Of a stretch of DNA of 64,000 nucleotides, positions 23,841-36,545 are shown in pieces. Location of the stretch: contig CM055911.1 in the NCBI GenBank assembly GCA_029582155.1, positions 21,696,014 to 21,760,013 on the forward strand, written 5' to 3'. Position 1 is the stretch's first letter. The number at the start of each line of letters is the position of its first letter. A program made the position numbers and the translations under genes. Source of the stretch: Panopea generosa. Its lineage: Eukaryota > Mollusca > Bivalvia > Adapedonta > Hiatellidae. The notes beneath the pieces were generated by a model. The model had not been told where the DNA came from and did not search any database. It saw nothing but the letters and a program-made list of their open reading frames with translations.

Positions 23841-23897
23841 ATATAAACTCAGATTTACTAGTTACTCAAATGTGTAACGACATGGCGTCTATTACTT

Positions 23898-24045
23898 ACC
23901 ATCTGTCAATTTCATGGTATTGTTATCACTATATGATAACAATGCATTCAAATCTTACCATCTAACAGTTTCATGGCAGATTTATAAAAAAATATTATAA
24001 CAGTGCATTCAATTTTTACCATCTAACAGTTTCATGGCAGTTTAA
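23898..24045. repeat. ~60-bp tandem repeat, 2.5 copies
   Basis: ACCATCTAACAGTTTCATGG recurs at 23898, 23957 and 24018 with AGTGCATTCAA between copies. Confidence 0.85.
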
Positions 24046-24717
24046 ACAACTTCTCATATACGACCTTTCGTCAATCTCAAACTAGCAATTATATCTATAC
24101 ATAATTTCTCATTTATGATATAAATTACCGACCAATTCTGTATTTATTCACATTGTGAATATCAGAATAAGCATCAACAAAATTTGATTACACACATCAA
24201 TCAATTAAACATTGTGAATTTCAATACTTCATCGTAAACACGATATCAACAGCTCAAAATTCGTTCTCAGATTCCTCGCACATGTAGAATTAACCGCGCG
24301 CAGGGTATCAAATAATATGGCAGTTCAAAGTATTTTGCTTTTTCGGGTTTCTCATAACAAGAATAAGAAATATGTTTCTGTTGGCAAAGTATCTTATATT
24401 TAAACACTCGTAATGAATAATGAAAAGTGTTATATAAAATAGTAGTCGTACATGGATCTCTTTAACGCCACGGCCGCGCAGGAACGGCGGCAATCATATA
24501 TATATATATATATATAGTAGTGAATTCGCATATAAAGGCAAAGCACATGTGTGTTGGCCATATAGTATTCTAGATATAGAAGGCATGCCGATTTATGTAG
24601 GTCATATCCAAATTTTGAAAGGTAGTCATGCTTCTACGAAGCTCATGTCTGTTTTCAAAAATGACACCACATGTTAGCAAACGACGTTCAACCTTGTGAA
24701 GGTTGTTAATCTCAAAA

Positions 24718-27700
24718 TATACATAGTTGGCTGGTATACTGGATCTAGGGTGTAGTCGTTTAGATAATATACAGAGCTGGCTGGTATACTGGATCTAAGG
24801 CGTAGTCGCTGACATAATATACAGAGCTGGCTGGTATACTGGATCTAGGGCGTAGTCGCAGACATAATATACAGAGCTGGCTGGTAAACTGGATCTAGGG
24901 TGTAGTCGTTGACATAATATACAGAGTTGGCTGGTATACTGGATCTAGGGTGTAGTCGTTGACATAATATACAGAGCTGGCTGGTATACTTGATCTAGGG
25001 CGTAGTCGCTGACATAATATACAGAGCTGGCTGGTATACTGGATCTAGGGCGTAGTCGTTGACATAATATACAGAGCTGGCTGGTAAACTGGATCTAGGG
25101 TGTAGTCGTTGACATAATAAACAGAGTTGGCTGGTATACTGGATCTAGTCGTTGACATAATATACAGAGCTAGCTGGTATACAATATATAGGGCGTAGTC
25201 GTTGACATAATATATAGAGCTGGTTGGTATACTGGATCTAGGGCATAGTCGCGGACAAAATATACAGAGCTGAATGGTATACGTGATATAGGGCGTAGTC
25301 GTTGACATAATATACAGAGCTGGTTGGTATACTGGATCTAAGGCGTAGTTGCGGACATAATATACAGAGCTGGCTGATATACTGGATCTAGGGCGTAGTC
25401 GCAGACACAATATACAAAGCTGATTGGTATACTGGATCTAGGGCGTAGTCGTTGACATAATATACTGAGCTGGCTGGTACACTGGATCTAGGGCGTAGTC
25501 GCGGACAAAATATACAGAGCTGGCAGGTATACTGGATCTAGGGCCGAGTTGCGGACATAATATACAGAGCTGGCTGATATACTCGATCTAAGGCGTAGTT
25601 GCGGACATAATATACAGAGTTAGCTGGTATACTGGATCTACGGCGTAGTCGCAGGACATAATATACAGAGCTGGCTGGTATACTGGATCTAGAGCGTAGC
25701 CGCAGACATAATATACAGAGCTGGCTGGTATACTGGATCTAGGGCGTAGTCGCGGACATAATATACAGAGCTGGCTTGTATACTGGATCTAGAGCGTAGC
25801 TGCAGAGATAATATACAGAGCTTGCTGGTATACTGGATCTAGGGCGTAGTCGTTGACATAATATACAGAGCTGGCTGGTATACTGGATCTAGGGCGTAGT
25901 CGCGGACATATTATACAGAGCAGGCTGGTATACTGGATCTAGGGCGTAGTCGCGGACATAATATACAGAGCTGGCTGGTATAATGGATCTAGAGCGTAGC
26001 CGCAGAGATAATATACAGAGCTGGCTGGTATACTGGATCTAGGGCGTAGTCGCAGACATAATATTCAGAGCTGGCTGGTATACTGGATCTAGGGCGTAGT
26101 CGCGGACATATTATACAGAGCAGGCTGGTATACTGGATCTAGGGCGTAGTCGCGGACATAATATACAGAGCTGGCTGGTATAATGGATCTAGAGCGTAGC
26201 CGCAGAGATAATATACAGAGCTGGCTGGTATACTGGATCTAGGGCGTAGTCGCGGACATAATATTCAGAGCTGGCTGGTATACTGGATCTAGGGCGTAGT
26301 CGCGGACATAATATACAGAGCTGGCTTGTATACTGGATCTAGAGCGTAGCTGCAGAGATAATATACAGAGCTGGCTGGTATACTGGATCTAGGGCGTAGT
26401 CGTTGACATAATGTACAGAGCTGGCTGGTATAATGGATCTAGGGAGTTGTCGTGGACATAATATACAGAGCTGGCTGGTATACTGGATCTAGGGCGTAGT
26501 TGCGGACATAATATACAGATTTGGCTGGTATACTGGATCTAGGGCGTAGTCTTGGACATAATATACAAAGCTGGCTGGTATAATGGATCTAGAGCGTAGC
26601 CGCAGAGATAATATACAGAGCTGGCTGGTATAATGGATCTAGGGCGTAGTCGCGGACATAATATACAGAGCTGGCTGGTATAATGGATCTAGGGCGTAGT
26701 CGTGGACATAATATACAGAGCTGGCTGGTATAATGGATCTAGGGCGTAGTCTTGGACATAATATACAGAGTTGGCTGGTATAATGGATCTAGGGCGTAGT
26801 CGTGGACATAATATACAGAGCTGGCTGGTATAATGGATCTAGGGCGTAGTCGTGGACATAATATACAGAGCTGGCTGGTATAATGGATCTAGGGCGTAGT
26901 CGTTGACATAATATACAGAGTTGGCTGGTATAATGGATCTAGGGCGTAGTCGTAGACATAATATACAGAGCTGGCTGGTATAATCGATCTAAGGCGTAGT
27001 CGTTGATATAATATACAGAGCTGGCTGGTATAATGGATCTAGAGCGTAGTCGTGGACATAATATACAGAGCTGGCTGGTATAATGGATCTAGGGCGTAGT
27101 CGTGGACATAATATACAGAGCTGGCTGGTATAATGGATCTAGAGCGTAGTCTTGGACATAATATACAGAGCTGGCTGGTATAATTGATCTAGAGCGTAGT
27201 CGTGGACATAATATACAGAGCTGGCTGGTATAATGGATCTAGGGCGTAGTCGTGGACATAATATACAGAGCTGGCTGGTATAATGGATCTAGGGCGTAGT
27301 CGTGGACATAATATACAGAGCTGGCTGGTATAATGGATATAGGGCGTAGTCGTGGACATAATATACAGAGCTGGCTGGTATAATGGATCTAGGGCGTAGT
27401 CGTGGACATAATATACAGAGCTGGCTGGTATAATTGATCTAGAGCGTAGTCGTGGACATAATATACAGAGCTGGCTGGTATAATGGATCAAGGGCGTAGT
27501 CGTGGACATAATATACAGAGCTGGCTGGTATAATGGATCTAGGGCGTAGTCGTGGACATAATATACAGAGCTGGCTGGTATAATGGATCTAAGGCGTAGT
27601 CGTGGACATAATATACAGAGCTGGCTGGTATAATGGATCTAAGGCGTAGTCGTTGACATAATATACAGAGCTGGCTGGTATAATGGATCTAGAGCGTAGT

Positions 27701-27858
27701 CGTGGACATAATATACAGAGCAGGCTGGTATATTGGATCTAGGGCGTAGTCGTGGACATAATATACAGAGCTGGCTGGTATAATGGATCTAGGGCGTAGT
27801 CGTGGACATAATATACAGAGCTGGCTGGTATAATGGATCTAGAGCATAGTCGCAGACA
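24718..27858. repeat. 50-bp tandem array, about 63 copies
   Basis: The unit runs CAGAGCTGGCTGGTATACTG, GATCTAGGGCGTAGTCGCGG, ACATAATATA with a strict 50-bp period; one copy near 25148 is ~10 bp short. Left units mostly read TATACTGG and right units TATAATGG, so variants spread locally. A 200-bp higher-order repeat (four units) is seen at about 25901 and 26101, marked by ATATTATACAGAGCAGG. Minus-strand open frames (25045-25410, 27189-27509) are a side effect of three units making 50 codons. Confidence 0.97.
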
Positions 27859-29157
27859 TTTTTTGTAAGATCCTAAACCGTAGACGGAAACATTTTAATG
27901 ACATAGTGAATAATATAAATTACTAAAGTAATATATAATTAAAATAAAAATAAATATTAGATAATTAAAGATAAGTTGAATAAAAAAACAAAAGCAACAC
28001 ATCTAAATAATTAAATAAAATAAAATAGATTAAACAATAATAACCTCTTTTAGTTTAATTTCCTGTAATTCCTCTTTTTACTAGACTATGGCAAAGTATT
28101 CCTACCAATTTTTATATCCATTTTACAAAACTCATTTTACCTTGTTGACTATTCAACGTACATATCGCAGTTGAATTATTCGCCTTATTGCAATTTTGTT
28201 TCTGCAAATGGTCATTAAGTGGTGCTGACGTAATTTCCGGATACGAACTCGTTTTTCATAATGTACCAGATCATACCTTTTCAAAAATATACAACTTGCG
28301 ACACTTCGGAAAAGTTATCATCAACTTTTGGTTTGAACCCCTTGTTTTCCTGTAAAATTAATTTTCTACTGTAAAGCCAACATGAACGACAATAAAACAT
28401 CATGTTTCATCTTGAAAAAAAAAAGGATTAACGTCTTTCTATAAAAATCCATTGCATCACAGATATGTCCATACCAATACAACTAGCGACATTTGACGTC
28501 TTCGCTCGAGTTTATAGTCATATTCACTGGGTACAACTAACTGTCTATACACGTACCATTATGAATAGAACGTGTACACCATTGCTCTATTGTTAAGACG
28601 TCAGGTGATTCACCTGGACACTTTAATACCCCATTGTTAGACACCCATTCCTGTACAAATAAACGTCAGATGGCTTGGTGACTATGTAGGGATTAATTTC
28701 TACATTATTGTTAATAATCCGGTCTTAAATCAAAGCGGAAATAATGGCACGTGTCCGGTGATTAACTTTAATACTTTAAAACAACTGACCTGCGTGACAC
28801 TGCATCTGTACGTTACTTACTGATATGGTATGTTAATGAGGTGTCGTATGATTGGTTGAGATGCGTAGGGAATATATATTCATTTGAATGCAAACTGTCA
28901 AAGAGTCAAAAAGGTAAAAATGAGCTTCTGAAATGGATATAAATGTTAGTATGAAAACTTTGCTATAGAAAAAGACAACATATGAAATCAAACTAAATGT
29001 GTCAATAAAAGTTAATGTGGGACTATTTCAGTGTTTTATTTTTAATTATTTACAGTAGTAGTTGTTGCTGTATAATCTTTTTTTTATTTTTTCATAAGTG
29101 ATTAATTCAATTAATTTATTTGTTTTTTTAAGAACTGTTTGTCACTAAAACATCTCA

Positions 29158-29315
29158 GTCTAGGGCCGAGTATCTGACTTTTAATTATATACTAGGTTCA
29201 AGTCCCGCTCCTGCCAAAAACGATTAATGAAAAAGTAACTTGTGGGCGGACGGTGGTTCTACTCAGTTTCATTCTGAGGTCTTCCTTCGCCAATAAAACT
29301 GGATATGGCATATAC
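29158..29315 (+). mobile_element. tRNA-derived SINE, family A, within copy 2
   Basis: Counterpart of the SINE at 7000: GGTTCAAGTCCCGC, GACGGTGGTTCTACTCAG, GAGGTCTTCCTTCGCC. Confidence 0.7.
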
Positions 29316-29728
29316 AACTGAAATATGTGACAATGACGTTCAACTAATTCAAAACTAATGATTGAGTGGAACTGTTTTAAAATCATGATCATCCAGAAGT
29401 ACGTTTCTTTCTTTCTGAAAATGTGTTTATACTAAACTATGGGAATCAGTCGGCTCACGAATACTAGATTGTTTAATTCGCATTTTTTATAAAGTACGCA
29501 CTGGTGCATTTCAGCAGTTAATGATTAATTAGTCACGGTATAGACTACCAAGTCGAGATGAGAAAAGTTTTAAAAGCTTATGATCAAAGACGCATGTCGT
29601 GTTCTTATTATTAAACAAGCGGAAAGGACCGTTTCTGTGTTTCATGGATATAGTTTAATTAAAACTTATTTTTTACTTTGATTTTGAAACAAGTCATAAC
29701 AACATACATTAACAACGTTCGAAGTTCA

Positions 29729-32700
29729 ATGGTAGAATACCTACTAAGCATATACGGAAAATTGTATTGTTCAAGAACACCACACAAACGTATACTCATG
29801 GATATAAGCTCCGGTTACCTCATGTACGACAGCGACAGAGCAAAGGCTTTTGATCGTTTACGTCCCGCCATAGGCGCAGATGTCGTAGCCGGAATGCTTT
29901 CGGTACGCAGTCATAAAAATAAGAAGGTAGGCCATTTTATTTATTATTATTAAATGCTATGGCGACGGTATAGATATGTTAGAATTTGAAAACTAAGAAC
30001 ATTTCTTCTTGAAATTAATAAAATGTATTGATCATACCAATGACTTGAAAAATAAGATGGTAGTCTGTATGGGTGCCGTTTTACTATTTAACCATTAAAA
30101 GTGATATCACTTATTCGAATAGGTGATATCACCATATCAAATAGGTGATATCACTAATTCGAATAAGTCATATCACCTAAGTAATTAATTTGTTTATTGT
30201 TTAATAATTTAATCAAACATTTAATTTTAGCGCCTGAACCAATTTTATCATATGTCTGCTGAATTCGTTTTTTGTAATATATTTACTGCTGAATTATGTC
30301 GCAGTGACCATTCTATTTATTCTTGACCGATAAATCGAAAAAGTGATATCCCTATTTAAATAAGCGATATCACTTATTAATCTCGTTTAGGTGCAATCAC
30401 TTATTCGAATAAGTGATATCACTTGTTCATTTTAAATCAGCTAAAAATGATGGAAAAAAGACGTGTTTCATACTATGCGAGCAGCGGTAGGGATATTACC
30501 GAGCATGCCTAATAAAAATGAGAGTAACTTCCTTGTGCGAAAAGAAACCATATTTTCCCTATTGTTATAAGTCGAATTCTTTGTTTTGTGATTCAAACGA
30601 GAGTAATTAATATGTAGTTAGCGCTAAAAGAAACCATATTTTCCCTATTGTAATTCGTCGAATTCGTTGTTTTGTGATGCCAACGAGAGTAATTAATATG
30701 TAGCTAGCGGGAATAGAAACCATAGTATCAATATTGTAGTTCGTCAAATTCGTTGTTTTTTTTTCTTCATGTAAACAAGTGTAATTAATATGTAGCTAGC
30801 GCGAGAAGAAACCATAGTTTCCCTATAGTAATTCGTCGAATTCGTTGTTTTGTGATGTAAACGAAAGTAATTTATATATAGCTAGCGCGAAAAGAAACCA
30901 TAGTTTCCTGATTGTAATTCGTCGAATTCGTTGTTTTGTGATGCAAACGAGAGTAATGTATATGTAACAGTAGCTAGCGCGGAAAGAAACCATAGTTTCC
31001 TGATTGTAATTTGTCGAATTCATTATTAAGTGATGAAAACGGGAATAGCTTGGCTAAAACGAACAATATATTTCCCTCATATTCATTGTTTTTATGATCT
31101 TTATGAACTAAAGTGAGTTAGTATGTGTAATACATTTGTAATTGCGTATGTCAAGTGTGAAAATGAATTGAAATGCAGTCGGTGATCAAACAGATATATG
31201 TAAATTTGACGTTTCAAATCACAAGAGAGAACAGTTAGTTACATTCATATTAGGCATAATTATAATTGGTAATTTAAAACTATTAATTTGTTTTATTACA
31301 GGATCTGAAAATCCTCGATGCTGGCTGTGCAACCGGAGATTTGACAAAATCTCTACTTCAATATGGCTACCATCGCTTCACCCTGTTAGACGCCAGTGCC
31401 AGTATGTTGAGTATAGCTAAACAGAAATTAGCCAAAGAGATACGTGCGGGCAATGTAGATATTGTTGAAGCCGTGTTGCCACAAATCCCATTTGCCGATG
31501 ACAGTTTTGATGTCGTAATTTTTAACCAGGTACATGCAATTATTTTATCATAAAGAGAGCCTATCTTACGGTTAAATAGAATAATAACTACATGCCATAA
31601 TATCTTATGATTATATCGAAGTGTTATATCACTGACTTTTTGTTTTTCGGTGTTCTCCTTAAAACTCATCTTCCGTATTTAAAAAATTCGACTTATTTCT
31701 TTCGACTTAACTGAACATTTTCCTGACGTAAAACAACCATTGTTCATGAAGTTATGCGATAAATGGAGATAATTTATTATCGTAGATATTAGACAAAGTG
31801 ATTACATAAATACTAACTATAGGTAAAATTATATATGTTTAATATGAAATAAATGTCACATAAAACATGAAAAATGTAATAATCTAACGCATCAAAATAA
31901 AAAAGTGGTTCAATGACTCCATTAATTATATATATTACATTTTCAACATTACGACCCATTAACATTAGTCCTATTCATTGAACGCTTTCATAATGTTAGC
32001 AACACGTATATGGTCAGTGGACCCTGTCTCTGGTGTTAATTAGTCACTGAGACGTTTTTAGCAAAATTAACCGAACAGGACAGTGTAAATATTTTTTCCA
32101 ACTCACTTAATTTCGCATTTCATCGAAGTTCAAGATGGCAACGACGACTGCACACATATTTGTATTCTATGATACTAGTCAATGACGAATTACACATTTT
32201 AGATAAACTGCAAGCGTTGTTGTGAAATGTGGTATCCATTAATGATTTAATATACTTTATGTTCAACAAATATATAAACAGATAGTATTTGTTCTTTGAA
32301 AGTATATCTTTAAATCAAGTAAATGTCAGTTAATAAGAAATTTAATGTCATTTCGTCGATTCAGAAATATGAAATATATACGCAACAAAACGTTCATAAA
32401 CATGTAATCACCAATTGTCAATTTTATTTTTTATTCTTCAACAGGTTTTTTATCATCTTGGATTTGGATCTGACGGTAAAGAATATCCGCTTATTTGTGA
32501 AACTGTAAAAGAAGCACATCGCATATTACGTCAGCATGGTACAATGATCATTGTATGCATCACACCATTTGTAATACATGAGTCATCGTGGATCGCTAAA
32601 CTAATTCCTAGATTAAGGGACATTGCCATGAAGCAACTTCCGAGCATGAAGCAATGGGACGACATGCTTACAGAAAGCAAGTTTAAGTGCTGTAATAAAT

Positions 32701-32939
32701 TGCGCCTGTTGGGGGCTGAAGTCAATGGTCCTTACTACTCCGACGTAGAAGGACCACTCAAAAGTGAATGGATACTTGCAAATCCACATCTAACAGGTGC
32801 AACGGACGAGGAGCTAAAGATGATGGAAATTGAATTCAAAAGGAAGAAAGAAGACGGAACTCTGAACTCATGGGTGAGATCTTCCGATAAGACAGATGAA
32901 TATGGTATGTTTACTGTAATTGTATGCATTGCCAAATGA
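29729..32939 (+). CDS. Class I SAM-dependent methyltransferase, three exons, 306 aa
   Basis: Coding exons are 29729-29926, 31302-31529 and 32445-32939. Both introns are phase 0 with GT-AG ends (AAG|GTAGGC…TTACAG|GAT and CAG|GTACAT…CAACAG|GTT). Exon 2 opens with the SAM-binding loop KILDAGCATGDLT, then the acidic strand FTLLDAS and the FADDSFDVVIFNQ strand. Exon 3 continues VFYHLGFG, EAHRILRQHGTMIIVC and ends VIVCIAK with TGA at 32937. This is the Methyltransf_11/25 fold; the substrate cannot be told. Exon 1 (MVEYLLSIYGKLYCS… HKNKK) is the N-terminal cap. The ATG at 29729 is the first in frame, but an upstream non-coding or coding exon is possible. Length and unbroken frames suggest an active gene. 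Its 5' flank is the edge of the dispersed unit, so regulatory sequence may derive from it. Confidence 0.85.
30099..30425. mobile_element. Palindrome-rich MITE-like element in intron 1 of the methyltransferase gene
   Basis: The left end AGTGATATCACTTATTCG AATAGGTGATATCACC is matched in inverse by the right end, ending ATTCGAATAAGTGATATCAC TT, giving ~36-bp inverted termini. Each arm is built from two smaller perfect palindromes (GTGATATCAC and ATTCGAAT). More GATATCAC copies lie just inside both ends. There is no coding content. Confidence 0.6.
30538..31060. repeat. 86-92-bp tandem repeat, six copies, in intron 1 of the methyltransferase gene
   Basis: AAAGAAACCATAGTTTCCCT, GTAATTCGTCGAATTCGTTG and TAATTAATATGTAGCTAGCG recur at starts near 30541, 30627, 30712, 30806, 30891 and 30983. 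The array sits 240 bp before exon 2. The minus-strand frame at 30823-31023 is repeat-derived. Confidence 0.9.
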
Positions 32940-33246
32940 AAGCAAAGGAATCCCTTCGAGGGATGATCAATATATTCGTGGACAACTCAGAAAACCTTTT
33001 AAAAACTAAGTTTACTCACATTTTATAGTGATTCTTTTTCGAGAACGAACCCTTCCCCGGAGTACATTCGTTTAAACGTTTAAAAAATGATAAAATGCAA
33101 ATTTTAATGGCTAAATTGATTTAAGCTATGTTTGGCAATTATTGAATAACAAATGGCATGTAAATCCAAAGTAAATGCATTTAAAGAAGGAACTCAATGT
33201 GTATAGCATGTATAACGTGTATTTCTTTCTTAACTTGTCAGTAAAT

Positions 33247-33252
33247 AATAAA
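33247..33252 (+). terminator. Candidate polyadenylation signal of the methyltransferase gene
   Basis: AATAAA lies 308 bp after the stop codon. Confidence 0.35.
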
Positions 33253-33259
33253 TTATTCT

Positions 33260-35045
33260 GATTTTCTCATGGGCGGTGTAGAAACATAAATGTATACCAT
33301 ATGCGTGTATATGATATATATATATATATAGCAATATCAAAGGAAAGTAACTCATGTTATGCGAAAATTACGACACTATTTTAACCATTACGAATAATTG
33401 GCAATGGGGCTTTGATATTGCTACAACAATTACCTATTGTCACAGACGTCACTGTGGTAATATTATGACATCTGTTTAACCCCCCTTCAAATAAAATGTC
33501 CAATGTGTTGTTTGGAGTTAAATCTGTATTTAAAAGATAAACTATATAGATGTATACTATATTCAAAACATATATCTAAAAGCATTTTACAAAGAAAAAT
33601 CGCTGGAAATGTTTAATACAATGTGTGAAATGATACAAGTCATTATTAGTTAATAATAAAATACGAATGACTATATATTTCAAATCGGCTCAAACGTAAC
33701 AAAATCTATTACTAGGAGTGGTGAATGTGAAACGAAATCCCCATTTTTAAATATGGACAGGACAAAAATACCACTTGATAATCTTCATATCGTCATACGA
33801 AATCTTTTGAAACCATGTACGTGTGCATCTTATGTCAAACACCTTGTAGTGGTTTGAAGACCCGTCCAATGAAAGATTGTGAACCCTTTTTTAATGCTAC
33901 GTATTTTGTTGCGTATGTGAATGCATGTTCTTACTTTTGTTTAAATTTCAACGTATATGTATTACTCGTATTTCAGGTCCCACTTCATAAAATAATGTTG
34001 AGGATTACTACATTAAAATCAACCATTACACATAAAAAATAAAAATAGTAGGAATGTATACGCACTTAAACAATGCACAATGACTGGTAGGTTGACCAGC
34101 TTATCTTTTTTTAAAGACAATGCAGTGAACCGCTCAGATTATTTTTTTTAAAAAAAAGACGTCATCAAATGCCCATAAATATACACATAATTCTATAAAA
34201 GCCATTTTTTAAACACCGCGATGTCGTATTGCGGTATATCTTATGCTAGAACAGCTCTTCTCATCAAGATATTGCAGCTGATATGAAACATGTTGACAAT
34301 GTTACAAACCAAATTATATAGGAATTTCTTTAAGCGCACGAATCGTGTTACCGTGGCAAATAAAAACAAGGGCGCAACAACAACATCTCAATCGAAACAC
34401 ACATTTATGTAAAATCTCTGGCGACATTTGATTTTGGCTGAACAAATTGTATTTTCTGATTATTATAAAGTTTACTTACGTGTGTTTTAACATCATGACC
34501 TTTTTCCGTAACAAGATAGCATGGCTGTATTTCCCGTGTTTGATTTTTAATATATCAAAATGCATGAGATTAACTGTGTTAGTGATTTATATAATATTGT
34601 ATAAATAGTATCATAAAAACCTGTTGAGCATTTCAGAAAACTATTATTGTACAACTAACCGTATTTTACAAGTAGCTTTTTTGTACACTTTGGATCGTAC
34701 GACGTCGGTTGACTGGTTAATTCTAAGTTTTATTTGGATTTACCTGTGGTACATGTATGTGGTTATATTTGTACATGCATACATATACTTACCATCATCT
34801 CTGTCAGTTAGCGAAATTCTACCATGCGGAAACGATATGACAAGAGTAAAGAATGTTATATCTTGACCACGATATACGGTATCTTGGTGACTTATTTTTA
34901 TATTATGTTTTCTATAGTTGAGTAATATTAATGTCCGATAGCTATGTTGTGAATTTAATTTCATATCCGCAGTATTGAGAGTTGTTCATTTGGATATAGG
35001 TTGAGGAATCTGGTAAGGTTTTTTGAGATGTTTATATTGTGTTTC
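33260..35045. other. Intergenic, no gene seen
   Basis: AT-rich sequence with a short TATA tract at about 33312-33330. Small open frames (e.g. 33815-34042) show no domain and no convincing splice pairs. Confidence 0.4.
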
Positions 35046-35049
35046 TAAT

Positions 35050-35330
35050 GATTGATTGGTTGAATGAATAATTAGCGTCATTTTATGCCATCGAGGGCTA
35101 ACAGACGATCAGTTAACCTAACCACTGTTTCCTAAGATTAACCAGTACTCGAGCACACCGCAAGTTACCGATAACTTTCCCACTTAAATCAGTGGTGAGA
35201 GACGATTGATAATGAGATACAGTGTCGTATATCAATCATCACGGAGACTGTTGCCGGGCGGGGGATTCGACTTCACGATCCCTGGATTGATAGTCAGACG
35301 CGTAACCGACTGAGCTAATCGGGCCCGGCT
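35050..35330 (-). mobile_element. tRNA-derived SINE, family C, best-preserved copy
   Basis: The minus-strand head at 35253-35329 nearly folds as a tRNA. The seven-base acceptor arms GCCGGGC and GCCCGGC pair perfectly, with TTAGCTCAGTCGGTTA as the D arm and GTCGAATCCCC as the T arm. The body that follows (GATATACGACACTGTATC…) also occurs at 21100 and 41045, so this is a SINE and not an independent tRNA gene. Confidence 0.78.
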
Positions 35331-35897
35331 GTTTATAATAAAGTATTGAAAATAGGCATTGTAGTATCGACATGTATACTTAAATTGTGCTATTATAACG
35401 AATATAGACATAAACCGGATAGCAAATATAGTACTTCGCCTAAATGTTGAAACGCATGATGTCGACGATGATGGTGATTTTACGACATATATCAGAAATC
35501 GGACAAAGAGTTTCTATATATTTGGGGCTTCAATCCATCGGTTACCGATACAAAGATTGCTGAATTTGTCAGGAAGAGGGGGCTTAAAGTGACTAAGGTT
35601 TTCATAACTAGAAACATGTGATATGGGTCAGCTATTATTAAGCTAAATGTTTAGGATGATGAGTATTCCGCTCTGCTAGATGACCCGAAATTCTGGCTTC
35701 CAAGAGTAACATGTCGACGTTGGGTAACGAGGAATAAATTTAAATATCGCCGTAACCAGCGATCAGAAAGAAATCATGATCTTAGTCAATGGACGTCAAG
35801 AGTTCACAATAATAGTCAGTACACACGAATAGATAATACGGACTATAACCCGTATCAGTACCCCGACTGTTTTTAAATTTTTTAATGGATTGATAAT

Positions 35898-36545
35898 TTG
35901 AACATTTTAACATGGACTGCAGCTGGAATCATGTCCAGCTACACATATTTATGTGATATATTAAATACTAAGAACATTAATTTTTGCAGTATCTCTGAGC
36001 ACTGGCTTAGAGAGATCGATTTACACTTTTTTGACTGTATAGATAGCAAATATAAATGTCATGCTATATGTGACTATGACTTGCGCATCCTGGGTGTGTG
36101 CAACGTACGTAGGGGTGGGTAACTATCTTACGGAATGTTTAGCACGCTAGCAATGTTTCAGTTCTCCAAATAGAGAACGATAGAATAACAGGTATTCAAT
36201 TTGAATATTGAAAAAAAAACTGTAAATGCACATCTCAACTTTTCTAAACAACCCAAGAACATTGGTGACAGAAGTATATTATTGCTGACATTAATTAATA
36301 ACCATACGCTAGTATCAGTTAACTCCTTTGACATGTGTACTGGAGCTAGTAAATCCATTCATTTCATATGATGGAACAAAAAGCTCTGTAATAGATCATT
36401 TTTTTATTTCACAAAAGCAAACTGATCTTATTAATGCTTATGAAATTATTGATGATAGCTCTGTTAATGTGTCTACACATAGGCCTGTGTTCTGTAGTGT
36501 GAGTGTTCCACAACTTGAGTTAAACACTAGTAGTTTTGATGCAAA
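35898..36545 (+). pseudogene. LINE apurinic-type endonuclease domain, broken
   Basis: The N-terminal part reads NILTWTAAGIMSSYTYLCDI and ISEHWL (35898-36122), with the catalytic Glu of the SEHW motif. The C-terminal part reads SSVIDHFFIS and VSTHRPVFCSVSV (36349-36560), with the Asp-His pair and the STHRP variant of SDHRP. The middle is out of frame. Confidence 0.7.

Larger units (their letters stand above)
24318..29614. repeat. Dispersed unit, copy 2, with an expanded internal array
   Basis: The order of landmarks is the same as in copy 1 (2438-7410), but it lacks the mariner and the G-rich minisatellite. The 50-bp unit is expanded instead (24718-27858). The right part (27859-29614) matches 2890-2952, 4825-5098 and 6072-7410, including the family A SINE. 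Homology ends about 115 bp before the ATG of the methyltransferase gene. No gene is recognised in the unit. Confidence 0.8.

Noticed and set aside
27189-27509. Minus-strand frames in the 50-bp array that look like repeat proteins
   Set aside because: Three 50-bp units make 50 codons, so open frames arise by chance where units lack stops. They end at random unit variants.
24718-27858. CRISPR array
   Set aside because: There are no unique spacers between repeats; the 50-bp units are contiguous. The DNA is eukaryotic.
35253-35329. Independent tRNA gene
   Set aside because: The downstream SINE body recurs at two other loci, and the head is diverged in them.
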